Shown here piece by piece: positions 1 through 5,472 of a stretch of 5,472 bases of DNA. The notes beneath the pieces were generated by a model, which ran no database searches, was not told the DNA's origin, and worked only from the letters and a program-made list of their open reading frames with translations. Position 1 is the stretch's first letter. Each line of letters opens with the position of its first letter. The translations under genes and the position numbers were made by a program. The stretch lies in NCBI GenBank assembly GCA_024276775.1, contig JAJRWO010000257.1:1-5472 (forward strand), given 5' to 3'. Source of the DNA: Gammaproteobacteria bacterium. GTDB taxonomy: Bacteria; Pseudomonadota; Gammaproteobacteria; Tenderiales; Tenderiaceae.

Positions 1-244
1 CACCCTGCTGGATGCAGTGCGCGACTGCCTGTTGCTGTTAGGCGTGAATCTTATTTATTTCGCACGGGCGCGTACCGAGGAGCGGCACTTGTCATGGGAC
101 CCGGTGTATGTGGAATACGCACTGGCGATGAACCAGCGCAGCATGTTTCGCGGGTTTGGCCAATGGCTGCCGTTTCTGCGTTATCGCCCACCGGCCCGAC
201 CGCTGTTCACCGTGAACGCTGCCGGTGAGCCAGTAGCAGCGTAA
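1..244 (+). CDS. C-terminal end of a probable isoprenylcysteine carboxyl methyltransferase-like membrane protein (5' truncated by window)
   Basis: Reading from base 2 gives 80 residues ending at TAA 242-244; the start lies left of the window. The visible part has a hydrophobic stretch (LLLLGVNLIYFA) that looks like the last transmembrane helix. It is followed by RARTEERHL, then DPVYVEYA and a basic, proline-rich tail. A final helix followed by an R-x-x-x-EE-x-x-L...DP-x-Y-x-x-Y pattern is typical of the C terminus of the ICMT/phospholipid-methyltransferase-like integral membrane families, which methylate small or lipid-linked acceptors using S-adenosylmethionine. The GTG at 17 could start a short ORF, but the frame is open upstream and codon use is GC-rich, so truncation is much more likely. 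One 60-base sample (181-240) counts to 67% GC. The family assignment rests on the tail alone; the catalytic part is not visible. Confidence 0.5.
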   Translation, partial: TLLDAVRDCLLLLGVNLIYFARARTEERHLSWDPVYVEYALAMNQRSMFRGFGQWLPFLRYRPPARPLFTVNAAGEPVAA

Positions 245-741
245 CCCCTATTGCTATTGGCAGCCGTGACATGTCTGACTTCTTTCTACGATTTATTGAC
301 AGCTGTATAAACGCTCTTGTCTCGCTGCGTAATGCTGCTGACAAATCATGCAATAAAACTGACCTTTACCTTATCGAGACCGACATTTGCCGCCAAGCTT
401 CCTTTGCGCTTGCTGGAACAGCATGTCGTTGTATTGAATAAAGCAGGAAAGCCAAAGGCTTGCCGGGCTATTGATACCCCGCTGACACAAAAATGTTTCT
501 GTGAAATATGCGCATGACACTTTTGATTTGAACATTAAACGATTGAAATCAGTAATAACTTCATCTAGCATCCCCCGATGTTAAAAACGTCCTGTTGCGC
601 CCGACACAAACCAATAGCTGAGAAAGCGCCACTTGACAACAATTATCAATTGAAGTCACACAAAACAATGAACATAAGGTCAATGGATATGACAACAACC
701 ACCTCAGAATAAACCATCCCCCGGAGTAAACTATCTCGCTC

Positions 742-790
742 CTTTCAGCATCACCCTGCCCGTTCAAATGCCTGTTATTTGATCTGAAAG
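742..790. repeat. Nested inverted repeats upstream of the oxidoreductase operon
   Basis: CTTTCAG at 742-748 pairs perfectly with CTGAAAG at 784-790. Inside it, CAAAT at 765-769 pairs with ATTTG at 777-781 across a 7-base loop. Together they could form a branched or extended hairpin about 145 bases before the oxidoreductase start. The arms are short (7 and 5 bp), so chance is a real alternative. No T-run follows, so it does not look like an intrinsic terminator. Confidence 0.25.
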
Positions 791-801
791 CTGTGGGAAA
801 T

Positions 802-880
802 TTAACTCTAAGAGTCTTTATATCTTTAATTTATTATTTTTGTAACTTTTTTTGATTCTATTGATTTAACAGTTATCTTA
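802..880 (+). promoter_or_regulatory. AT-rich upstream region with weak sigma-70-like promoter candidates for the oxidoreductase/GNAT operon
   Basis: This tract contains two weak -35/-10 pairs. The first is TTAACT (802-807) with TTTAAT (825-830), spacer 17. The second is TTGATT (852-857) with TATCTT (874-879), spacer 16. Each hexamer matches consensus at 4 or 5 of 6 positions. The tract is so AT-rich that chance matches are expected. A promoter somewhere here is likely, because the operon has no close upstream gene on the same strand; the exact site is uncertain. Confidence 0.3.
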
Positions 881-920
881 TAACACACCGTGCTTAAACT
901 ATTTTGATTTAATTAATGAC

Positions 921-925
921 AGGGA
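921..925 (+). promoter_or_regulatory. Ribosome binding site of the FAD oxidoreductase gene
   Basis: AGGGA lies 9 bases before the ATG at 935 in an A-rich context. It supports this ATG as the start. The Rossmann strand begins at about residue 7, as expected for a full-length N terminus. Confidence 0.6.
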
Positions 926-934
926 AAATAATAA

Positions 935-2296
935 ATGGAAAAGAAAAAGAAAAATATTTGTTTGATAGGAGCAGGCTGTGTCAACTTGATCACGGCCTAC
1001 TACCTGAAGCATACCGGCTGCGAATTAACAATTCTGGATGCTGCCCCAAACCCCTTGGGTTGCAGCTGGAATAAACTGGGTTGCACCTGGGGAGGGGAGG
1101 ACGCTCGTATGTTCACACTCACCGAAGCTGATAATTATAACCAAAAAACCACCCCCCATAACAATGAATCAAACATGTATTTCAATCAAAATGTCAAAGA
1201 CCTTGGCTGGGATGCACGACAAGATATCTCAACAGAATTGGAAAAAAAATGGATCAACCATTATCGAAGCGTATTGCCGCATCAAGCAAGGCAGTATGAA
1301 GACAGCATTCTGAGCTTTAATGCTGAGAGCAGAAATTTATGGGAGACTATGCAGGAAACAGATGCCGAGCTTTTTGAAGGTGTAGAATACAAGGAAGGAA
1401 TTGTAAGAATATACAGCGATGAAGAGCATTATCGGTCACAGCTAGCCCGTCATAGTCACCTTGGCTCATTGCTTCATAATTATCCAACCCTTGAAGAACT
1501 GATTATTAATCACCCTGGCCTGGAAAATGCGGTCAATAACAAAGGGATATCCGGAGGATTCAAGACCATTGGTTTTACGGTTAATGCACATAAATTCTTC
1601 TCAAAACTGGTTGACTGGCTTGAGCAACGTGACGTTGATTTTCACTGGAATGAAAAAGTTGAACACATACAATATGACAAAAGTGGAAAAGTTGTTTCCC
1701 TGGAAACACCAAAACGCTTGTTAAAAAGTGATAATTTTGTATTGTCACTGGGTGCCTATGGTTCCGAGTTACTCAAAAAAACACCTGCAAAAGGTATTAT
1801 TGGTGGTGTTTTGGGTGCATGGCTGACCATTCCTAATGTTTCTCCAAAACTGAAACACCCTCTGAAACTGTCCCGGAAAGGTCATGTTACCGAAGATGCC
1901 AACATCACTATCGCAAAGGATAAAGAAGGCAATCCTGTTTTGATTATTGGTTCAGGATATGGATTTACGGGGACATCTCCACATAATATTGAAAAACATC
2001 AGCTTGAGCTGGTATATAAAGGTATCGAAAACACAGCTCAACTGTATTTTCCTGAAGCTTATGAGCAGGCTGCCGCTGTTTCAGCTCTGGAAAAAACACA
2101 GAAATATTGCATCCGCCCCTGGACACCCACCGGTTTAGGTATTTTTGAAAGCATACCAACTGTCACAGGTGGACATGATACCGGAGGGTTTGCGCAAGCA
2201 CCATCTATAGCATGCGCCGTTCTCGCTTCATTCAGTGATACTTCGCATCCTATGCACAATTTGTATCAGGATTCTGGCTGGAAAAAACAGGCATGA
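935..2296 (+). CDS. FAD-dependent oxidoreductase, DAO (D-amino-acid oxidase/glycine oxidase) family
   Basis: The 453-residue protein has the DAO-type flavoenzyme layout and no signal peptide, so it is probably cytoplasmic. An N-terminal FAD-binding Rossmann fold covers about residues 7-36: ICLIGAGCVN, then a helix, then the strand ELTILD ending in the ribose-binding acid D35. A conserved-looking block with GGEDARMFTLTEADNYN follows at about 53-69. The C-terminal FAD-contact segment has RPWTPTG (394-400) and GGHDTGG (412-418). Known members oxidise C-N bonds of amino acids or secondary amines using FAD. The substrate here is unknown. The dinucleotide motif reads G12-x-G14-x-x-N17, with Asn in place of the usual third Gly. 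The gene is AT-rich (1681-1740 counts to 33% GC), unlike the outer genes. Its stop overlaps the start of the GNAT gene, so the two are almost certainly co-translated. Family call firm; specific function not assignable. Confidence 0.85.
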   Translation: MEKKKKNICLIGAGCVNLITAYYLKHTGCELTILDAAPNPLGCSWNKLGCTWGGEDARMFTLTEADNYNQKTTPHNNESNMYFNQNVKDLGWDARQDISTELEKKWINHYRSVLPHQARQYEDSILSFNAESRNLWETMQETDAELFEGVEYKEGIVRIYSDEEHYRSQLARHSHLGSLLHNYPTLEELIINHPGLENAVNNKGISGGFKTIGFTVNAHKFFSKLVDWLEQRDVDFHWNEKVEHIQYDKSGKVVSLETPKRLLKSDNFVLSLGAYGSELLKKTPAKGIIGGVLGAWLTIPNVSPKLKHPLKLSRKGHVTEDANITIAKDKEGNPVLIIGSGYGFTGTSPHNIEKHQLELVYKGIENTAQLYFPEAYEQAAAVSALEKTQKYCIRPWTPTGLGIFESIPTVTGGHDTGGFAQAPSIACAVLASFSDTSHPMHNLYQDSGWKKQA

Positions 2297-3012
2297 TAAA
2301 AGAAAGTTTTAGCCTGACAACAAAGAAAAACACCCACTATGCATGTGAAATGGTCAACCTTGACTCCTCACACTTTGAAGAAGCATATGCAATAGATATG
2401 CGGGCATTTGAAGAGCTGAATGGAAAATATATTAAAAAAAGTGAAGCCTTTATTAAAGCCTGCTTGCGCAGCGAATGTAGTGTTGGCATAAAAACAGGAA
2501 ATACATTAATTGCCACGGTAACCGTTAATATCGAAAAAATAAATGATGAAAAGCGCGCATCTATATTAGGGTTTGAAGAACATTGGCCTGTTTTTATCGG
2601 CTTCATTGAAGGTGCCTACGTTCTCCCAACATTCAGAAAACAAGGCCTGATCAGCAGGCTTTACTGTAAAGCGGTACAATTACTCAAAGAAAAGGGAATA
2701 CAACATATATATAGCGCAATCGACCCCCGAAATCATGCAAATATAATCGCCATGACGAAATCAGACTTCGCCCTTCAAAATTTATATCACTCCAACCTGA
2801 ATGGAGACTTGCGCTATTTAATAAAACACCATTCTGAACAAGTGTTTCTAACCGACAAACAACACACAGTGTTGATTGACGATCATGATACGCAAGTTGC
2901 TTATTTTAAAAAAGGCTACATTGGCGTCCACATTACTGTGAAAAATATTGTGTCTGGAAAGACTTCAGATAACAAATCAGCAACCTGTATGATGTTGATG
3001 AAGAAACGATAA
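2293..3012 (+). CDS. GNAT-family N-acyltransferase
   Basis: The 239-residue protein carries a GNAT acetyl-CoA-binding core. A strand ending in EGAYVLPTF leads into R115-K-Q-G118-L-I (the R/Q-x-x-G-x-G/A pyrophosphate loop, with Ile in place of the last small residue). A helix (about 120-135), the strand HIYSAIDP and an N147...F159 stretch resembling the family's 'N...S...K-x-GF' region follow. GNAT enzymes move an acyl group from acyl-CoA, usually to an amine; the acceptor here is unknown. About 60 residues beyond the core form a C-terminal extension of unknown role. The ATG overlaps the oxidoreductase stop (ATGA at 2293-2296), and GGAAAAA at 2280-2286 can act as ribosome binding site, so translational coupling is expected. 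The gene is very AT-rich (2401-2460 counts to 33% GC) and uses ATA codons often, which suggests transfer together with its partner. It lacks features of the exosortase-associated, acyl-homoserine-lactone-synthase-like acyltransferases. Confidence 0.8.
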   Translation: MIKESFSLTTKKNTHYACEMVNLDSSHFEEAYAIDMRAFEELNGKYIKKSEAFIKACLRSECSVGIKTGNTLIATVTVNIEKINDEKRASILGFEEHWPVFIGFIEGAYVLPTFRKQGLISRLYCKAVQLLKEKGIQHIYSAIDPRNHANIIAMTKSDFALQNLYHSNLNGDLRYLIKHHSEQVFLTDKQHTVLIDDHDTQVAYFKKGYIGVHITVKNIVSGKTSDNKSATCMMLMKKR

Positions 3013-3071
3013 AATAGCCCGGCCTCTCACTAAGAAGCCCTGGGAAACCATACCATATGTTATTATTTCCC

Positions 3072-3100
3072 TTTACACACAACCAATGCACCATTAAACT
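3072..3100 (+). promoter_or_regulatory. Candidate sigma-70 promoter of galE
   Basis: TTTACA (3072-3077, 5 of 6 to consensus) and TAAACT (3095-3100, 4 of 6) are 17 bases apart. Transcription would start near 3107 and leave a leader of about 50 bases containing the ribosome binding site. A second pair, TTTACT (3112-3117) and TACAAT (3135-3140), also with a 17-base spacer, scores as well. It would start transcription at about 3147, downstream of the ribosome binding site, so it is less likely to serve this start. Confidence 0.4.
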
Positions 3101-3141
3101 ACGCTGCAAAATTTACTTGTGGCACTCTTCACCCTACAATT

Positions 3142-3146
3142 GGAAA
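3142..3146 (+). promoter_or_regulatory. Ribosome binding site deciding the galE start
   Basis: GGAAA lies 9 bases before the ATG at 3156. It favours that ATG over the in-frame ATG at 3057. The 33 residues that the earlier start would add resemble no part of the epimerase family, and no comparable site precedes 3057. Confidence 0.5.
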
Positions 3147-3155
3147 CCTCATTTT

Positions 3156-4154
3156 ATGCCTCAAAAAAAAGCGATTTTAGTCACTGGCGGAGCCGGTTAT
3201 ATTGGCAGCCACGTAGTACGTCAACTTGGTGAGGCGGGTGAAACCGTTATGGTACTGGACAATCTCTCCACAGGATTCAAAGAATCCGTATTATCCGGTG
3301 AACTGATTATTGGTGATACCGGCGACCGGGAACTGGTTTCACAGATATTGAAGGAGCACAACATTGGTTCCGTAATGCATTTCGCAGCCCATACCATCGT
3401 CCCGGAATCTGTCTCCAACCCGTTAAAATATTACGGAAACAATACCTGCAATTCGCGCAATCTGCTGGAATGTTGTGCAGCCGCTGGTGTAGAACATTTT
3501 ATCTTCTCTTCCACCGCAGCGGTGTACGGCATTCCCGACGTGGATCAAGTCACCGAAGACACCCCCACTGCCCCCATCAATGCCTACGGCAGTTCAAAAC
3601 TGATGACCGAGCAAATGCTCAAAGACCTCTCTTTTGCCACTGACCTGCGCCACGTCGCCCTGCGTTATTTCAACGTTGCGGGTTCCGATCCCGAAGGTCG
3701 CATCGGTCAATCCACCGAAAAAGCCACCCTGCTCGTCAAAGTGGCCTGCGAAACCGCACTGGGCAAGCGGGACAAAATCTGTATTTTCGGCACCGACTAC
3801 CCCACCCCGGACGGTACCGGTATCCGCGATTACATCCATGTGGAAGACCTCGCCAGCGCGCATCTTGCCGCCCTGGCCTACCTGCGTAACGAGGGTGATT
3901 CCACCACGTTGAATTGTGGTTACGGCCACGGCTACAGCGTGCGTGAAGTACTGGACTCCGTTGAACGGGTACATGGCGAAGCACTTAATATCGTCGAGGA
4001 ACCCCGCCGTGCCGGTGATCCACCACAACTGATCGCCAAAGTGAGCGCGATTCATGCGGCTTTTGACTGGAAGGTGAAATACGATAATCTGGACGTGATC
4101 GTAAAAACTTCGCTGAATTGGGAGAAGAAGTTGCTCGACAGAGCCTCAAGTTAG
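3156..4154 (+). CDS. galE: UDP-glucose 4-epimerase
   Basis: The 332-residue protein interconverts UDP-glucose and UDP-galactose in the cytoplasm with bound NAD, supplying precursors for surface polysaccharides. It is an extended short-chain dehydrogenase. TGGAGYIG (10-17) is the NAD loop, and D35-N36 closes the second strand. SST (118-120) and Y144-x-x-x-K148 form the catalytic set. RYFNVAG (170-176), GIRDYIHVEDLA (222-233) and RRAGD (284-288) are family signatures. Length is close to the usual ~335-340. L292 aligns with E. coli Tyr299, a position affecting acceptance of N-acetylated sugars, so activity on UDP-GlcNAc/GalNAc cannot be excluded. The frame is open back to 3057, but similarity begins right after 3156, preceded by GGAAA. 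The 5' third is AT-rich (3241-3300: 43% GC, 3421-3480: 42%) and the 3' part GC-rich (3841-3900: 63%). The adjacent exosortase-associated ligase suggests a role in exopolysaccharide supply. Confidence 0.9.
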   Translation: MPQKKAILVTGGAGYIGSHVVRQLGEAGETVMVLDNLSTGFKESVLSGELIIGDTGDRELVSQILKEHNIGSVMHFAAHTIVPESVSNPLKYYGNNTCNSRNLLECCAAAGVEHFIFSSTAAVYGIPDVDQVTEDTPTAPINAYGSSKLMTEQMLKDLSFATDLRHVALRYFNVAGSDPEGRIGQSTEKATLLVKVACETALGKRDKICIFGTDYPTPDGTGIRDYIHVEDLASAHLAALAYLRNEGDSTTLNCGYGHGYSVREVLDSVERVHGEALNIVEEPRRAGDPPQLIAKVSAIHAAFDWKVKYDNLDVIVKTSLNWEKKLLDRASS

Positions 4155-4194
4155 TTTTGATGTACCTCAGACACTAAAAACCGATAACAGCATC

Positions 4195-4255
4195 CGCGAA
4201 GATGCAGAGAGCGCAGAAGGAAAAGAGTAATCTTTGCGCTCTCTGCATCTTCGCG
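4195..4255. repeat. Perfect 21-bp inverted repeat between galE and the acyl-CoA ligase gene
   Basis: Arms 4195-4215 and 4235-4255 are perfectly complementary and enclose a 19-base purine-rich loop (4216-4234). The stem is long and GC-containing, but no T-run follows on either strand, so it is not a standard intrinsic terminator. The right side reads as degenerate units of about 9 bases (TTTGCGCTC, TCTGCATC, TTCGCGCCC, TTGCGTTAG at 4233-4267). This resembles the TTTGCG/CGCAGAG-type intergenic repeats I know from many environmental bacterial genomes. It could be a mobile or REP-like palindrome, or an mRNA-stabilising or attenuating hairpin that partly separates galE from the ligase gene. Confidence 0.85.
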
Positions 4256-4322
4256 CCCTTGCGTTAGATTGTAGAAATGTAAAAATAAACTTGACCGGAT
4301 GCCAAGTGGTAAACTTTGTCGA

Positions 4323-5472
4323 ATGAGCCGCTTATTACACCACCTCATCGAAGATGCCGCCCAAACTACGCCTGGTGCCAAAGCCCTGACCTCTGGGGAA
4401 ATACACCTTTCTTATAGTGAGTTTCAACGCCACCTACAATCCACCGCAACAGGATTACAAACTCTCAGCCTGAAACGAGGGGATCGCATCGCAGTCTATC
4501 TGCCCAAACAACCGGAGACGATCCTCGCCCTGTTTGGCATCGCCCAGGCGGGTGGCATTTTTGTGCCCATCAATCCCTTGCTCAAGCCTGCTCAGGTGGC
4601 CCATATTCTTGATGACTGCGGAGCCAGCATGCTCATTACTTCGATGGATCGGGCCGCATTGCTGGCGAATGTACTGCCTGCCTGTACATCTCTGCAACAT
4701 CTGGTCATCGCCGATGGCCCGGTACAACCTGAAGCCTTCCCTTTTCTCGCTGTGACAGGCTGGCAGGCATTGCAATCCAGCAATAGCCCCATAGACATAG
4801 ACATCGCAGAAAACAGTGTCGCGGCGATTCTTTATACCTCCGGCAGCACCGGCCTGCCTAAAGGTGTTGTGCTTTCCCATCGCAATCTGCTACTGGGCGC
4901 GGAAAGTGTCGCCCACTATCTCGATACCCAAGCATCGGATCGCCTGCTCGCGGTGTTGCCGCTGAGTTTTGATTACGGTCTGAATCAGCTTATAACCGCG
5001 TTTCACACCGGTGCCTCGGTGGTGCTGATGAATTACCTGCTGCCCCGGGATATTGTGCGTACCGTGAGCCGGGAGCGCATCACTACCCTTGCTGGTGTGC
5101 CATCGTTATGGATGCAGCTGGCCACTTTGGACTGGCCCAAGGAGATCGGTGAGCATCTACAGACTCTCACCAACTCCGGCGGGCATTTACCTGTGCCAGT
5201 GATTAAAAACCTGCAACAACGCCTGCCTGCCAGCAGACTTTTTCTTATGTACGGTCTCACCGAAGCGTTCCGTTCCAGTTATCTGCCACCGGAAGAACTG
5301 GCTATCCGCCCTGCCTCCATGGGCAAGGCCGTCCCCCACGCTGAATTGGCGGTGGTGCGCCCGGATGGTACTGCCTGTGCCCCTGACGAGCCGGGTGAGC
5401 TGGTGCATGCCGGGCCACTGGTGGCGCAGGGTTACTGGAACAACCCTGCCGCAACCAAGCGTCACTTTCGCC
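4323..5472 (+). CDS. Acyl-CoA ligase (AMP-forming), exosortase A system-associated type (3' truncated by window)
   Basis: The frame stays open from the ATG at 4323 to the right edge, giving 383 residues of a protein expected to be about 510-520. It belongs to the adenylate-forming superfamily, which activates a carboxylic acid as acyl-AMP and usually then makes a CoA thioester. Visible motifs are the P-loop YTSGSTGLPKG (171-181), SFDYG (215-219), the TNSGG turn (283-287) and the YGLTE motif (310-314). The C-terminal domain with the hinge and catalytic lysine lies outside. The N terminus MSRLLHHLIEDAA and the run FLMYGLTEAFRSSYLPPEEL match my recollection of the exosortase A-associated subfamily (TIGR03098), whose substrate is not known to me. 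That family is normally followed by a PLP-dependent decarboxylase gene and an acyl carrier protein gene. An in-frame ATG at 4299 would add 8 residues; neither start has a clear ribosome binding site. I chose 4323 because it fits the family N terminus. Confidence 0.82.
   Translation, partial: MSRLLHHLIEDAAQTTPGAKALTSGEIHLSYSEFQRHLQSTATGLQTLSLKRGDRIAVYLPKQPETILALFGIAQAGGIFVPINPLLKPAQVAHILDDCGASMLITSMDRAALLANVLPACTSLQHLVIADGPVQPEAFPFLAVTGWQALQSSNSPIDIDIAENSVAAILYTSGSTGLPKGVVLSHRNLLLGAESVAHYLDTQASDRLLAVLPLSFDYGLNQLITAFHTGASVVLMNYLLPRDIVRTVSRERITTLAGVPSLWMQLATLDWPKEIGEHLQTLTNSGGHLPVPVIKNLQQRLPASRLFLMYGLTEAFRSSYLPPEELAIRPASMGKAVPHAELAVVRPDGTACAPDEPGELVHAGPLVAQGYWNNPAATKRHFR

Larger units (their letters stand above)
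245..934. other. Long intergenic region without a convincing gene
   Basis: About 690 bases separate the first gene from the oxidoreductase. Short open frames exist on both strands (317-517 on +, 371-571 and 561-767 on -). None has a good ribosome binding site, recognisable motifs or a family-like protein sequence, and they overlap each other. Composition drifts from mixed to very AT-rich: 841-900 counts to 27% GC. Small inverted repeats are present: a near-perfect hairpin at 446-464 (GGAAAGCC / GGCTTGCC, 3-base loop), CAATT/AATTG at 640-652, and a nested pair at 742-790. No clear terminator with a T-run follows the first gene. The stretch could be a regulatory leader, the junction of an acquired segment, or a decayed gene that I cannot recognise. 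Confidence 0.6.

Noticed and set aside
668..712. 14-codon peptide reading (MNIRSMDM...) after a TTGACA hexamer at 633
   Set aside because: There is no good ribosome binding site, no convincing -10 box at the right distance, and no attenuator-like structure directly after it.
3013..3045. Possible terminator after the GNAT gene (GCCCGG ... CCTGGG)
   Set aside because: The arms pair only with a bulge, the loop is long, and no T-run follows.
3117..3135. Sigma-54-like site upstream of galE (TGTGGCAC)
   Set aside because: The -24-like GG is present, but the -12 GC element is missing at the required distance.
3057..3155. Upstream in-frame ATG giving galE a 33-residue N-terminal extension
   Set aside because: The extra residues match nothing in the epimerase family, the candidate promoter lies inside this stretch, and a good ribosome binding site precedes the ATG at 3156.
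3594..4055. 153-codon open frame on the minus strand
   Set aside because: It lies wholly inside galE, antisense to it, has no family-like motifs, and is explained by GC-rich codon bias in the real gene.
4455..4880. 141-codon open frame on the minus strand
   Set aside because: It is antisense to the acyl-CoA ligase gene, whose motifs are unbroken across the same bases.

Overview
The window looks like a chromosomal segment of a Gram-negative proteobacterium, probably beta- or gammaproteobacterial. The main clue is the last gene, cut by the right edge. It closely resembles the AMP-forming acyl-CoA ligase of exosortase A (PEP-CTERM) systems, which sits in exopolysaccharide/exosortase loci of such bacteria. 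A UDP-glucose 4-epimerase gene (galE) lies just upstream and fits a polysaccharide setting. No tRNA, rRNA, CRISPR array, transposase or integrase was seen.

Layout, all genes on the + strand: (1) the 3' end of a GC-rich gene for a probable isoprenylcysteine carboxyl methyltransferase-like membrane protein (1-244); (2) about 690 bases with no convincing gene, turning very AT-rich before the next start (245-934); (3) two overlapping AT-rich genes, a DAO-family FAD-dependent oxidoreductase (935-2296) and a GNAT acyltransferase (2293-3012), joined by an ATGA stop/start overlap; (4) a short gap with a candidate sigma-70 promoter, then galE (real start about 3156, end 4154); (5) a 168-base gap with a perfect 21-bp inverted repeat; (6) the 5' three quarters of the exosortase-associated acyl-CoA ligase gene (4323 to the edge), which runs off the window without a stop.

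The oxidoreductase/GNAT pair is the accessory part. Sixty-base samples inside it count to about 33% GC, against 55-68% in the outer genes. The AT-rich character continues into the first third of galE and changes near 3480-3540. This suggests a transferred two-gene cassette next to an exosortase/polysaccharide locus. The order of activities, flavin-dependent amine oxidation and then acyl transfer, would suit modification of an amino compound or amino sugar. The substrate cannot be read from the sequence. I found no clear evidence of a wholly new system; the oxidoreductase/GNAT pair, with its altered FAD motif, is the best candidate for a closer look.
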